Source: Comamonadaceae bacterium OTU4NAUVB1 (GTDB lineage: Bacteria > Pseudomonadota > Gammaproteobacteria > Burkholderiales > Burkholderiaceae_C). From it: 64,000 nucleotides of DNA. This document shows positions 48,201 to 58,055 of this stretch, in pieces. A program made the position numbers and the translations under genes. The notes under the pieces are model-generated. The model worked only from the letters and a program-made list of their open reading frames with translations. It made no database searches and was not told the origin of the DNA. The stretch is from positions 1,736,001 through 1,800,000 of the forward strand of contig CP099605.1 of assembly GCA_024372625.1 (NCBI GenBank), written 5' to 3'. Every line of letters begins with the position of its first letter. The stretch's first letter is position 1.

Positions 48201-49214
48201 GTGGCGCTGCAGGACGACTGGCTGCGACGCGGCCCGCGGGCCTGGGCGCTTCGACCGGTGGCGTGGCTGTTCGGGCGGGTCGCCGCCGCGCGACGCGCAC
48301 TCTTCGCCCTGGGTTGGCTCGAGCGCGAGGGTGTTCCGGTGCCCGTCGTTGTCGTCGGCAACGTGGTCGCGGGCGGTGCCGGCAAGACGCCGGTGGTGAT
48401 GGCCGTCGTCCGGCATTTCCAGGCCCGCGGGATGGTCGTCGGTATCGTTTCGAGGGGCTTCGGCCGCCGTACCGACGACTGTCGCGAGGTCCACCCCGAC
48501 AGCGATCCGGGCGATGTCGGCGACGAGCCGGCGCTGCTGCGGCGCGTCACCGGCGCCCCTGTGTTTGTCGCGCGGCGGCGCGTCGAGGCGGCACGCGCCC
48601 TGCTGGCACGGCACCCCGGTGTGCGACTGATCGTCAGCGACGACGGCCTGCAGCACCTGGCGCTGCGCCGCGACGTCGAGGTCTGCGTCTTCGACGACCG
48701 TGGCATCGGCAACGGCTGGTTGCTGCCCGCCGGGCCCCTGCGGGAGCCCTGGCCGCGCGCCTGCGACCTCGTGCTCCATACCGGGGACCAGCCGGCCATG
48801 GCCGACGGCGCGCGCGCCATTCCCGGCTTCGGCGCGCGCCGGGCCCTGGCCGATCACGCACGGCGCAGCGACGGCTCCACCGTGCCGCTCGCCGACCTGC
48901 GGGCCCTGCCGCTGGTGGCCGTCGCCGCCATCGCCAAGCCGGAAGGCTTCTTCTCGATGCTGCGCGCGCGCGGGCTGGCGCCGATGGCCTGCGTCGCCCT
49001 GCCCGACCACGACGACTTCGCCGGCTGGACGCCGCCCCGGACCGCGTCCGGCGCGCGGCCCGCCGTCGTCGTCTGCACGGAGAAGGACGCCGTCAAGCTG
49101 TGGCGCATCCGGCCCGACGCCCTGGCCATCGCGCTGGTGTTCGAACCCGAGCGGGCCTTCTTCGACGCCCTCGATGCGAAGCTATCATCGTGCGATGGAT
49201 TCCAAGCTGCTTGA
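48201..49214 (+). CDS. lpxK: Tetraacyldisaccharide 4'-kinase
   Basis: LpxK phosphorylates the 4' position of the lipid A precursor at the inner membrane. The 337-residue protein has a P-loop ([18 protein letters not shown]), a VSRGFGRR segment, [13 protein letters not shown] with catalytic residues, and PDHDDF and CTEKDAVKL further on. It starts at a GTG at 48201, one base after exbD. Its last 20 bases overlap the start of the Trm112-like gene. Confidence 0.94.
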   Translation: MALQDDWLRRGPRAWALRPVAWLFGRVAAARRALFALGWLEREGVPVPVVVVGNVVAGGAGKTPVVMAVVRHFQARGMVVGIVSRGFGRRTDDCREVHPDSDPGDVGDEPALLRRVTGAPVFVARRRVEAARALLARHPGVRLIVSDDGLQHLALRRDVEVCVFDDRGIGNGWLLPAGPLREPWPRACDLVLHTGDQPAMADGARAIPGFGARRALADHARRSDGSTVPLADLRALPLVAVAAIAKPEGFFSMLRARGLAPMACVALPDHDDFAGWTPPRTASGARPAVVVCTEKDAVKLWRIRPDALAIALVFEPERAFFDALDAKLSSCDGFQAA

Positions 49215-49377
49215 ACTGCTCGTCTGCCCTGTCACGAAGGGACCCTTGACCTGGGACGCCGGCACGCAGGAACTGAGGTCCCGCAGCGCGCGCCTGGCCT
49301 ATCCGGTGCGCGACGGCATCCCCGTGCTGCTCGAGACCGAGGCCCGCATCCTGTCGGACGACGAACTCGGCCTCTGA
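49195..49377 (+). CDS. Trm112 family zinc-ribbon-like protein
   Basis: A 60-residue protein of the YcaR/Trm112 family, beginning [17 protein letters not shown] and containing [19 protein letters not shown]. Only one of the usual Cys residues remains, so zinc binding is doubtful. It overlaps lpxK by 20 bases and is five bases before kdsB, the usual order lpxK-ycaR-kdsB. The role is unclear. Confidence 0.9.
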   Translation: MDSKLLELLVCPVTKGPLTWDAGTQELRSRSARLAYPVRDGIPVLLETEARILSDDELGL

Positions 49378-49382
49378 AGCGG

Positions 49383-50153
49383 ATGACGCCCTTCGTCGTC
49401 CTGATCCCGGCCCGATTGGCATCGAGCCGGTTGCCCGACAAGCCGCTCGCCGACCTCGCCGGCCTGCCGATGGTCGTGCGCGTCGCGCAGCGCGCTCGCC
49501 TGTCGCGCGCGACCCGGGTGATCGTCGCCGCGGACAGTCCGCGCATCGTGGAAGCCTGCCGGGTCCATGGCGTGGAGGCCCTGCTCACGCGCGACGACCA
49601 CCCGAGCGGAAGCGACCGGCTGGCGGAGGCCTGCACGCGATTGGGGCTCGGCGACGACGAGATCGTGGTCAACGTGCAGGGCGATGAACCCCTGATCGAC
49701 CCGGCCCTGGTCGACGCGGTGGCGGATGCCCTGGGTGGCGATCCCGGCGCCGACATGAGCACGGCCGCACACGCCATCGATTCGCAGGAGGATTTCGTCA
49801 ATCCGAACGTCGTCAAGGTGGTCCTGGACGGCCGAGGGCGCGCGATGTATTTCAGTCGCGCCCCGATTCCCTGGTGGCGCGACGGCGATGTTTCCACGGA
49901 CGGTCAGCGTGCCCTGCCACGGTCGCCCGCACCCTTGCGCCATGTTGGCATCTACGGGTACCGCGCAGGCTTCGTGCGTCGCTTTCCGATGCTCCCGGCC
50001 GCGCCGGTGGAAGCCATCGAAGCCCTGGAACAATTGCGCGCGCTCTGGCATGGCCATCGCATCGCCGTGCACGTGAGCACGCTCCGACCCGGTCCGGGCG
50101 TCGATACACCGGAAGACCTGATCCGCGTGCGCGCGCTCCTGCGGCAGGAATGA
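49383..50153 (+). CDS. kdsB: 3-deoxy-manno-octulosonate cytidylyltransferase
   Basis: Activates KDO to CMP-KDO for LPS core synthesis. The 256-residue enzyme has [19 protein letters not shown] at its start, the [12 protein letters not shown] motif, [13 protein letters not shown], and [11 protein letters not shown]. The catalytic Asp is in QGDEP. It follows lpxK and the Trm112-like gene, linking LPS precursor steps in one unit. Five bases separate it from the Trm112-like gene. Confidence 0.96.
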   Translation: MTPFVVLIPARLASSRLPDKPLADLAGLPMVVRVAQRARLSRATRVIVAADSPRIVEACRVHGVEALLTRDDHPSGSDRLAEACTRLGLGDDEIVVNVQGDEPLIDPALVDAVADALGGDPGADMSTAAHAIDSQEDFVNPNVVKVVLDGRGRAMYFSRAPIPWWRDGDVSTDGQRALPRSPAPLRHVGIYGYRAGFVRRFPMLPAAPVEAIEALEQLRALWHGHRIAVHVSTLRPGPGVDTPEDLIRVRALLRQE

Positions 50154-50173
50154 GCGTCGTTGACGTTCGTTGA

Positions 50174-50950
<777 letters not shown>

Positions 50951-50987
50951 CCGTCGGTGGCCACGGCCCGACGGCATCGGCATCGGG

Positions 50988-52040
50988 TCAGGTGCCGGGC
51001 GGTGTCGCTGGCGACTCCATCAGTTCGAGCATCAGCGCGATCCGCGCCTTGACGGGCGACAGGGCATCCGCGCTGCGCAGACGCGCCGTACCGTCCGCGT
51101 CGGCCGGAACGTCTTCCCGGGCCTCGACGATGCGCCCGCTGGCGCAACGCGTCGCGCGCCGCACGGCGACACCGGCCGCCTGCGCGCGCAGGGCGGCGGC
51201 CGTCAGTTCCCGGTGCACCGTGCCGTTGCCTGTCGAGGCGATCACGAGGCCATGCAGCCGGTCGACCGCGTTCTCGGCGGTCGCTTCCCCCGACGCGCGC
51301 ACCATCAGATCGACCATCCACCCGGTCGCGCCGGCATGGCTGGTCACGATCTCCACCCTCGGCCATGCTGCCGGTTCCGTGCGGGCCACCTGTTCGAGAC
51401 GCCCGCGTGCCGCGACCCCGCCGTCGGCGGCCGACGGCCACGCGCGCACGCGCCGTAACACGCCCTCCTCCACATGACCCAATGCCCCGGCATCGCCGGA
51501 GTCGAAGGCGTCGAGCCGGTAGGTGTGCACCTTGCGCACGTCGATCGCGCCATGGACCGTGCCGGCGGCGACGGCGCACACGCCGTGCGCTCCCGGTGTC
51601 GCGGCCACCGCGATCGCATCACGGAGGTTCTGCGGTCCGTCCGACGCCAAGGCCGTCGAGGGCCGCATGGCACTCACGAGAACGACCGGCTTCGCGGGCG
51701 CGAGCACGTGCTGCAGGAAGAACGCCGTCTCCTCCAGCGTGTCCGTCCCATGGGTCACGACGATGCCGACCACGTCCGCCTCGGCCAACCAGGCGGCGCA
51801 GCGCAGCGCGAGCGACCGCAAGGTCCTCGCGTCCATGTCCTTGCTGTCGAGTTGCGCGACCTGTTCGGCAAGCAGGGTGAATCCGGAGGGTGCGGTCGTG
51901 CCCTGCAGCATGTCCGCCACGCCGATCTGTCCGGCGACATAGCCGATGTTGTCGTCCGGGACCGAAGCCTTGCCGGCGATGGTGCCACCGGTGCCCAGTA
52001 CCACGATGCGCGCGGCCTGGTTTGAAGCGTCGTCGAGCAT
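50988..52040 (-). CDS. L-asparaginase
   Basis: A 350-residue asparaginase that hydrolyses asparagine to aspartate and ammonia. It has the first catalytic Thr in GTGGTIAG, the second in [14 protein letters not shown], the Ser-Asp pair ([14 protein letters not shown]), and [18 protein letters not shown]. No signal peptide is seen, so it is probably cytoplasmic. I chose the ATG at 52040; a TTG at 52058 is possible but abuts the LexA box. It is divergent from lexA, and LexA boxes lie in the shared gap. Confidence 0.92.
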   Translation of the reverse strand: MLDDASNQAARIVVLGTGGTIAGKASVPDDNIGYVAGQIGVADMLQGTTAPSGFTLLAEQVAQLDSKDMDARTLRSLALRCAAWLAEADVVGIVVTHGTDTLEETAFFLQHVLAPAKPVVLVSAMRPSTALASDGPQNLRDAIAVAATPGAHGVCAVAAGTVHGAIDVRKVHTYRLDAFDSGDAGALGHVEEGVLRRVRAWPSAADGGVAARGRLEQVARTEPAAWPRVEIVTSHAGATGWMVDLMVRASGEATAENAVDRLHGLVIASTGNGTVHRELTAAALRAQAAGVAVRRATRCASGRIVEAREDVPADADGTARLRSADALSPVKARIALMLELMESPATPPGT

Positions 52041-52060
52041 GTCTTGCAAAGTTTTCAAAA

Positions 52061-52076
52061 CTGTTCAAAAATACAG
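52061..52076. promoter_or_regulatory. LexA (SOS) box 1
   Basis: CTGT-TCAAAAAT-ACAG is an exact match to the CTGT-N8-ACAG SOS box. It stands 37 bases before the lexA start codon, consistent with LexA autorepression. Confidence 0.88.
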
Positions 52077-52079
52077 ATA

Positions 52080-52095
52080 CTGGATGTCCAGACAG
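52080..52095. promoter_or_regulatory. LexA (SOS) box 2
   Basis: CTGG-ATGTCCAG-ACAG is a near match to the SOS box (one arm mismatch). Two tandem boxes before lexA also occur in E. coli. It lies 18 bases before the lexA ATG. Confidence 0.75.
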
Positions 52096-52112
52096 TATCG
52101 CAAGGAACTTCC

Positions 52113-52787
52113 ATGCAATTCCCCATCAAGCTTACAACCCGGCAGCAACAGATCCTCGACCTGATCGGTGCGGCCATCGCCCGCACCGGGGCGCCGCCCA
52201 CGCGCGCCGAGATCGCAGCCGAACTCGGCTTCCGCTCGGCTAATGCCGCCGAAGAGCACCTGCAGGCCCTGGCGCGCAAGGGTGCCATCGAACTGGTCAG
52301 TGGCACGTCGCGTGGCATCCGGCTCAAGGGCGACGCACTGCGCTCCCTGAACGCCTCGCGCAACAACCAGTTCTCGCTGGCGTTGCCGGGCGCGTCGCAG
52401 CTGCCGTTGCCATTGGTCGGTCGTGTGGCGGCGGGCTCGCCCATCCTGGCACAGGAGCACGTCGAGCAAACCTACTACGTCGAACGGACGATGTTCCAGC
52501 ACCAGCCGGACTACCTCCTGAAAGTGCGCGGCATGTCGATGCGCGACGCCGGCATCATGGATGGTGATCTGCTCGCCGTGCAATCCACCCGCGAGGCCCA
52601 CAACGGGCAGATCGTGGTGGCGCGCCTGGGCGAGGAAGTGACCGTCAAACGGCTCAAACGCACCGGCGAGGCCGTCGAGCTGCATGCCGAGAACCCCGAC
52701 TATCCGACCATCTTCGTGCAGCCCGGCGAGCCCTTCGAGATCGAGGGACTGGCCGTGGGCCTGATCCGCAACACGATGCTCATGTAG
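52113..52787 (+). CDS. lexA: SOS response repressor LexA
   Basis: LexA represses SOS genes until RecA-stimulated self-cleavage. The 224-residue protein has the winged helix-turn-helix (residues about 8-70, [18 protein letters not shown] and [16 protein letters not shown]), the Ala107-Gly108 cleavage site (RVAAGSPI), and the catalytic pair Ser142 ([10 protein letters not shown]) and Lys179 (EVTVKRLKR). AAGGAA is the ribosome-binding site, and two LexA boxes lie upstream. Confidence 0.98.
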   Translation: MQFPIKLTTRQQQILDLIGAAIARTGAPPTRAEIAAELGFRSANAAEEHLQALARKGAIELVSGTSRGIRLKGDALRSLNASRNNQFSLALPGASQLPLPLVGRVAAGSPILAQEHVEQTYYVERTMFQHQPDYLLKVRGMSMRDAGIMDGDLLAVQSTREAHNGQIVVARLGEEVTVKRLKRTGEAVELHAENPDYPTIFVQPGEPFEIEGLAVGLIRNTMLM

Positions 52788-52922
52788 GTTGGCCGACGCC
52801 GATGTGGCGCGGCGCGCGGACGGACGCCTGGCGTCCGTCCGCGGCCGGGTCGCGACCCGATGGGTCTGGACCGCCGGTCCCCATCGCCTTTTCGACAATC
52901 ACTCAGTCAACTGGAGATCCAC

Positions 52923-53282
52923 ATGGGAATCGCTTTGCTCGCCTTGGTCGACCTGCTCTCACCTCTGCAATCCCTGGCCAATCGTTGGATGCCGGCGCGC
53001 GGGTCGGGATCCGACCGCCCGGTCGGATCACGCCATGCGGCGATGCGCACCGGCCGCGCCATGCATCCCGGCGCGGCGGCGGACGCGGGTCTGACGCCCG
53101 CCTGCGCCACCGCGCCGGTCCGTCCGCTGCGCATCGTGCGCACATCCGACGCCCAACGCCGCTCCGGCGTGACCGGGCGGCTGGTGCTGTCGGGACGCCT
53201 GGCCGACGTGTGCGACGAACTCGATCGGCTCGCTGCCCTGGAAGCGGCCGAACTGTCGCGCAGCACCGGCACGCTGCACTAA
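52923..53282 (+). CDS. Hypothetical protein downstream of lexA
   Basis: A 119-residue protein beginning with a hydrophobic segment (MGIALLALVDLLSPLQSLAN), then a Gly/Ala/Arg-rich middle and a more ordered end (VRPLRIVRTSDAQRRSGVTG and LADVCDELDRLAALEAAEL). GGAG stands seven bases before the ATG. I do not recognise the family. It lies 135 bases after lexA on the same strand, so it could be read from the SOS-regulated transcript; no LexA box of its own is visible. Confidence 0.6.
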   Translation: MGIALLALVDLLSPLQSLANRWMPARGSGSDRPVGSRHAAMRTGRAMHPGAAADAGLTPACATAPVRPLRIVRTSDAQRRSGVTGRLVLSGRLADVCDELDRLAALEAAELSRSTGTLH

Positions 53283-53390
53283 CCACAAACCGACCTGAAG
53301 GCAGGGAGTCGGTCCGAGGCGCATCGCCGTCCGGTCTTGCCCAGTGCGCGCGGACGCCGGCCCGCGGGGTGCGAGGCACAATGACACGCC

Positions 53391-54398
53391 ATGAACATTG
53401 TGATCCTCGACGACTACCAGGACGCGGTGCGCAAGCTGCGCTGCGCCGCCAAGCTCGATCCCTACACGGCCAAGGTCTACACCAACACGGTCAAGGGCAT
53501 CGGTCAGCTCTCGATCCGCCTGAAGGACGCCGACGTGATCGTCCTGACCCGGGAACGCAGCCAGATCTCGCGCCAGCTGATCGAGAAACTGCCCCGGCTC
53601 CGCCTGATCTCGCAGACCGGTCGCGCCGGCCCTCACATCGATGTCGCCGCCTGTACCGAGCACGGCGTCGCCGTGGCGGAGGGTGTCGGATCGCCCGTGG
53701 CCCCGGCGGAGTTGACCTGGGCGCTCATCATGTCCGCCATGCGCCGGTTGCCGCAGTACATCAGCAACCTCAAGCACGGCGCGTGGCAGCAGTCGGGTTT
53801 CAAGTCGGCGTCGATGCCACCGAATTTCGGGCTCGGGTCGGTGCTGAAGGGGAAGACGCTGGGCATCTGGGGCTATGGACGCATCGGACAGCTGGTGGCG
53901 CGATACGGACAGGCCTTCGGCATGCAGGTGGTGATCTGGGGGCGCGAGGGCAGCCGCGAGCAGGCCCGCTCCGACGGCTTCCAGGTGGCGCCGAGCCAGG
54001 AAGCGTTCTTCGAGACCGCCGATGTGCTGACGTTGCATCTGCGCCTGAACGGCGCCACGCGCGGCATCGTGGGTTTCGACGACCTGTCGCGCATGAAACC
54101 GACGGCCCTGTTCGTCAACACCTCGCGCGCCGAACTGGTCGAGCCCGACGCATTGCTCACGGCACTCAACCGCGGTCGTCCGGGCATGGGTGCGGTGGAC
54201 GTCTTCGAGAGCGAGCCCCCGTTGCAGGGTCATGCGCTGCTGCGCCTTGAAAACTGCATCTGCACGCCGCACCTGGGCTACGTCGAGCTGGACAGCTACG
54301 AGTCCTACTTCGGTCAGGCTTTCGACAATGTGGTGAACTTCGTGCAGAACCATCCGACGAACATCGTGAATCCCGAGGCGTTGCAGCGGCATCGCTGA
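53391..54398 (+). CDS. D-2-hydroxyacid dehydrogenase family protein
   Basis: A 335-residue NAD(P)-dependent dehydrogenase of the D-isomer-specific family. It has the nucleotide fold GIWGYGRIGQLVARYGQ with its GxGxxG-like pattern, the catalytic Arg (VNTSRAELVEPDAL), Glu (VFESEPP) and His (TPHLGY). It resembles the phosphoglycerate-dehydrogenase-like group of unknown substrate. It is followed by an ABC transporter after 87 bases; a link is not evident. Confidence 0.88.
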   Translation: MNIVILDDYQDAVRKLRCAAKLDPYTAKVYTNTVKGIGQLSIRLKDADVIVLTRERSQISRQLIEKLPRLRLISQTGRAGPHIDVAACTEHGVAVAEGVGSPVAPAELTWALIMSAMRRLPQYISNLKHGAWQQSGFKSASMPPNFGLGSVLKGKTLGIWGYGRIGQLVARYGQAFGMQVVIWGREGSREQARSDGFQVAPSQEAFFETADVLTLHLRLNGATRGIVGFDDLSRMKPTALFVNTSRAELVEPDALLTALNRGRPGMGAVDVFESEPPLQGHALLRLENCICTPHLGYVELDSYESYFGQAFDNVVNFVQNHPTNIVNPEALQRHR

Positions 54399-54485
54399 AA
54401 CCCGTGCGACGCCGCCGCCTGCGTGGCGGCGGCAGGCGGCGACGCCGCGACGGTGCGGGAAACGCCAACGAAAAATTCCCAAACC

Positions 54486-56321
54486 GTGTTCCGTTTCTTC
54501 GAAAAGCTCCTCCCCCCCTATCCGACCGCCGAGCCGACCGTTCCGCCGGACCGGTTCATCCCTTTCATCTGGGCCTGCACGCAGGGCACGCGCGGCCTGG
54601 TGGTCACGATGGCGCTGCTCACGGCCGTCATCTCGGCGTTCGAGGCGTGGCTGTTCGCGATGCTCGGCCGGATCGTCGACTGGCTCGGGGGTCAGGCGCC
54701 GCAGCGCCTGTGGGAAGAGCGTGGCGCCACGCTGGGCTGGATCGTCGCCGCGCTGGTGGCCAGCGTCGCGGTGGTGGCGCTGCAGACCATCGTCAAGCAC
54801 CAGGCGCTCGCGATCAACCTGCCGATGCGGCTGCGCTGGAACTTCCACCGTTTGCTGCTCGGCCAGAGCATGTCCTTCTACCAGGACGAATTCGCCGGCC
54901 GGATCACCGCCAAGGTGATGCAGACGGCTATCGCGGCACGCGACACGATCTTCGTGCTGGCCGACGTGCTCATCGCCATGGGCGTCTACGTCACGACCAT
55001 CATCGTGCTGGCCGCCGTCCTGGACCGGCAGTTGATCGTGCCCTTCGCGGTCTGGCTGGTGCTCTATGTCGCCGCGCTGTGGTTCTTCGTGCCGCGGCTG
55101 GGCAAGGTGGGTCGGGCGCAGGCCGACGCGCGCTCGCTCATGACCGGTCGCATCACCGACGCCTACACCAACGTCGCGACCGTCAAGCTGTTCTCGCACA
55201 CGCACCGCGAAGCCGGCTTCGCGCGCGAGGCGATGCAGGAGTTCCAGGTCACCGGCAACGCGCAGATGCGGCTGGTGAGCGCCTTCGAGATCGTCAACCA
55301 CGCGCTGAGCATGGGCCTGACCGCCGGCATGGCGGGGATGGCGCTCTGGCTGTGGTCGCAGGGCACGGTGGGCGTCGGCGCGGTGGCCGCGGCGACGGCG
55401 ATGGCGCTGCGCCTGCAGGGCATGTCGCACTGGATCATGTGGGAGATGACGAGCCTGTTCGAGAACATCGGCACGGTGCAGGACGGCATGAAGACCCTGT
55501 CGCGGCCGCGCACGGTGCTCGACGTTCCCGCCGCGCCGGCGCTCACGGTCCCGCGTGGCGAGGTGCGCTTCGACCACGCGAGCTTCAGCTATGGCAAGGC
55601 GGGCGGCCGCCGCATCATCGACGACCTGAACCTCACGGTGCGCCCGGGCGAGAAGATCGGCCTGGTCGGACGCTCCGGCGCGGGCAAGTCGACCCTGGTG
55701 AACCTGCTGCTGCGCTTCCACGACCTGGAAGCCGGCCGCATCCTGATCGACGGGCAGGACATCGCGAAGGTCACGCAGGACTCGCTGCGCGCGCACATCG
55801 GCATGGTGACGCAGGACACTTCGCTGATGCATCGCTCGGTGGCGGACAACATCGCCTACGGCCGGCCGGACGCGAGCGACGACGAGGTGGAGGCCGCGGC
55901 CGAACGCGCGGAAGCGCACGTCTTCATCCGCTCGCTGGGCGATGCGAAAGGCCGTGTGGGCTACGACGCCCACGTCGGCGAGCGTGGCGTCAAGCTCTCC
56001 GGGGGACAGCGCCAGCGCATCGCCATCGCGCGCGTGATGCTCAAGGACGCGCCGATCCTGCTGCTCGACGAGGCGACCAGCGCGCTCGATTCCGAAGTCG
56101 AAGCCGCGATCCAGGCCAGCCTCTACCGGCTCATGGAAGGCAAGACCGTGATCGCCATCGCGCACCGCCTGTCCACCATCGCCGCGATGGACCGGCTGAT
56201 CGTGCTCGACGAGGGCCGCGTGGTGGAGGAAGGCGATCACGCCTCCCTGCTGGCGCGCAACGGCCTCTACGCGCGCCTGTGGTCGCACCAGAGCGGCGGC
56301 TTCCTCGGCGAGACGCCCTGA
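54486..56321 (+). CDS. ABC transporter, fused permease and ATP-binding protein
   Basis: A 611-residue half transporter of the multidrug/lipid exporter (ABCB-like) type. The membrane domain covers about residues 20-320 with six helices; the ATPase has Walker A GRSGAGKST near 395, signature LSGGQRQR near 503, Walker B ILLLDEATSALD near 523 and the H-loop AHRLSTIAAM. I chose the GTG at 54486 (VFRFFEKLLPPYP), which matches how related proteins begin; a GTG at 54423 would add a Gly/Ala-rich lead. It would work as a homodimer. Substrate unknown. Confidence 0.88.
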   Translation: MFRFFEKLLPPYPTAEPTVPPDRFIPFIWACTQGTRGLVVTMALLTAVISAFEAWLFAMLGRIVDWLGGQAPQRLWEERGATLGWIVAALVASVAVVALQTIVKHQALAINLPMRLRWNFHRLLLGQSMSFYQDEFAGRITAKVMQTAIAARDTIFVLADVLIAMGVYVTTIIVLAAVLDRQLIVPFAVWLVLYVAALWFFVPRLGKVGRAQADARSLMTGRITDAYTNVATVKLFSHTHREAGFAREAMQEFQVTGNAQMRLVSAFEIVNHALSMGLTAGMAGMALWLWSQGTVGVGAVAAATAMALRLQGMSHWIMWEMTSLFENIGTVQDGMKTLSRPRTVLDVPAAPALTVPRGEVRFDHASFSYGKAGGRRIIDDLNLTVRPGEKIGLVGRSGAGKSTLVNLLLRFHDLEAGRILIDGQDIAKVTQDSLRAHIGMVTQDTSLMHRSVADNIAYGRPDASDDEVEAAAERAEAHVFIRSLGDAKGRVGYDAHVGERGVKLSGGQRQRIAIARVMLKDAPILLLDEATSALDSEVEAAIQASLYRLMEGKTVIAIAHRLSTIAAMDRLIVLDEGRVVEEGDHASLLARNGLYARLWSHQSGGFLGETP

Positions 56322-56442
56322 ACCATGGACGGCGGCGCGGCGGGTCAATGGCGAGTCCTACAGACCGCGCCGCCCGTTGCCGACAGGCGATTTCCCGCAC
56401 GATGCGAAGGTCTTTGTTTCGTCAATCACGAGGAGTCCATTC

Positions 56443-56517
56443 ATGAATTCAATCATCTACATCGTGGGTCTGGTCGTCGTCGTGGTGGCGGTGCTGTCGT
56501 TCTTCGGCCTGCGCTGA
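56443..56517 (+). CDS. 24-residue membrane peptide
   Basis: An open frame of 24 codons: after MNSIIYIVG come a run of Val residues, AVLSFFGLR and a stop. It is one almost pure transmembrane helix. AGGAG lies nine bases before the ATG and a clean terminator follows at 56553, so the unit looks like a dedicated gene rather than noise. It is 121 bases after the ABC exporter. I know of no named family with certainty; membrane microproteins of this size often bind larger transporters. Confidence 0.6.
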   Translation: MNSIIYIVGLVVVVVAVLSFFGLR

Positions 56518-56552
56518 TCCACCGCCTTCCACCCGCCTGCATGTCGGGATCG

Positions 56553-56583
56553 AACGGGGCCGCCATCGCGGCCCCGTTTCCTT
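56553..56583 (+). terminator. Intrinsic terminator after the small membrane peptide gene
   Basis: An 11-bp stem (AACGGGGCCGC paired with GCGGCCCCGTT) around a four-base loop is followed by TCCTTTTG, a T-rich but interrupted tail. It would end transcripts of the ABC gene and small peptide before the DUF2868 gene. Confidence 0.75.
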
Positions 56584-56606
56584 TTGCGCGGCGCGCCTGA
56601 AGCCAC

Positions 56607-58055
56607 ATGCCTCTCACCGTTCCTGCGCCCTCCGCGATGTCGAGGCGCGATGCGCTGATGACCGAGGCCGTCCGTCTGATCGAGGAGACCGGACCGCTCG
56701 ACGATGCCGACGTCCTGCGGACGGCCCACGCGACGGAGGCGACGGCGCCGGCGCGCATCGCGATGCGCGCCCGGTTGCTGGGCGGCCGCGTCGGCCTAGA
56801 CGCCGAGCTCGACCGGCTCCGGCACTGGGCGCCCTGGATCGGCGCGGGGCTGGTGGCATCGATCGTCATTGCCAGTCTGGCGCTCGCCGGCGGCGTCACG
56901 GAGGGGAGCGAGCGCCGCATCAACGTGGTCGCCGCGCTGTCGAGTCTGTTGGGGATACATGTCCTGACGCTGGCCGTCTGGCTGGTCACGCTGGCGCTGC
57001 CCTCGCGCACCGCCGGCGAACCCCGGCGCTCGCTGGGGTGGCTGTGGGCGACGCTGACCGCCCGCGTGGCCGGGGGCCGCCACGGCCAGTCACCCGTGCT
57101 GGTGCGCGCGGCGACGCGGCTGATGGCGCGGGCGCGGCTGCTGCCCTGGGCGGCGGGCATCGCCAGCCATGGACTCTGGACGCTGTCCTTCCTCGTCGTG
57201 CTGGGCGCGTTGCTGTTCGCGCTGGCCTTCCATCGCTACACGCTCGACTGGGAAACCACCATCCTCGAGCCCGGGTTCTTCCTGCGCGTCGTCGAAGGCC
57301 TGGGCCACGCGCCCGCATGGCTGGGTTTTCCCGTGCCCGACGCCACCGCCGTGATGGCGCCGCGGAGAGCGGCGGGCACGGCGGGCCTGGTCGATCCCGC
57401 CGCGCAACGCACCTGGGCGCTGTGGCTGGTCGGCTGCGTGGTGGTCTACGGGCTGCTGCCGCGCGCGGCGCTGCTGCTGCTGAGCCTGGCGGTGTGGCGC
57501 GCGCGCCGCGACGCCCTGGCGCCCGACCCCTCGCATCCCTACTACCGGCGCCTCGCGGCGCGCTTCGATGCGCTGACGCCGCCGGAGGTCGTCGATGCCG
57601 ATCCGGGCGCGCCGCCGTCCCGGACCGCGTCGCATCGCCCGGCCGTGGCAGGCGGGCACGGTGCCGCGATCGCCGTGGGCGCGTTCGAACTCGCCCCGGA
57701 CCATCTCTGGCCCCCGACCGGACTGCCCGAGGCGGTCTCGGCACTGCCGGCCTCCGACGGTGGCGCGCGCAGCCGGCGCGAACTGCTCGACACCGTCGCC
57801 CGGCTGCGGCCGGCCGTCCTGGTGCTGGCCGTCCGCGCGGCGTCGAGTCCGGACCGCGGCACCGAACGCCTGCTGCGCGAATTGCTTGCGCACAGCGGCG
57901 CGTGCCGCCTGTGGCTCGTGCCCGGCGCGGAGGACGACGCCACGGGGCGTGCACGCTGGCGGCGCTGGCTCGTCGACGCGGGATTCGAAGCCGTGACGGC
58001 GAGCGACACCCTCGCCGACGCCCTGGCCCCGGCGCGCCCGGAGGCGATCGCGTGA
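56607..58055 (+). CDS. DUF2868 domain-containing membrane protein
   Basis: A 482-residue inner-membrane protein of the DUF2868 family, with about four membrane segments (near residues 77-97, 112-132, 185-210 and 270-300) and a cytosolic C-terminal domain. It is nearly always encoded with a DUF3482 GTPase, as here. Its stop overlaps the GTG of that gene (GTGA). The family function is unknown. The ATG at 56607 is followed by a second possible ATG at 56637. Confidence 0.88.
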   Translation: MPLTVPAPSAMSRRDALMTEAVRLIEETGPLDDADVLRTAHATEATAPARIAMRARLLGGRVGLDAELDRLRHWAPWIGAGLVASIVIASLALAGGVTEGSERRINVVAALSSLLGIHVLTLAVWLVTLALPSRTAGEPRRSLGWLWATLTARVAGGRHGQSPVLVRAATRLMARARLLPWAAGIASHGLWTLSFLVVLGALLFALAFHRYTLDWETTILEPGFFLRVVEGLGHAPAWLGFPVPDATAVMAPRRAAGTAGLVDPAAQRTWALWLVGCVVVYGLLPRAALLLLSLAVWRARRDALAPDPSHPYYRRLAARFDALTPPEVVDADPGAPPSRTASHRPAVAGGHGAAIAVGAFELAPDHLWPPTGLPEAVSALPASDGGARSRRELLDTVARLRPAVLVLAVRAASSPDRGTERLLRELLAHSGACRLWLVPGAEDDATGRARWRRWLVDAGFEAVTASDTLADALAPARPEAIA

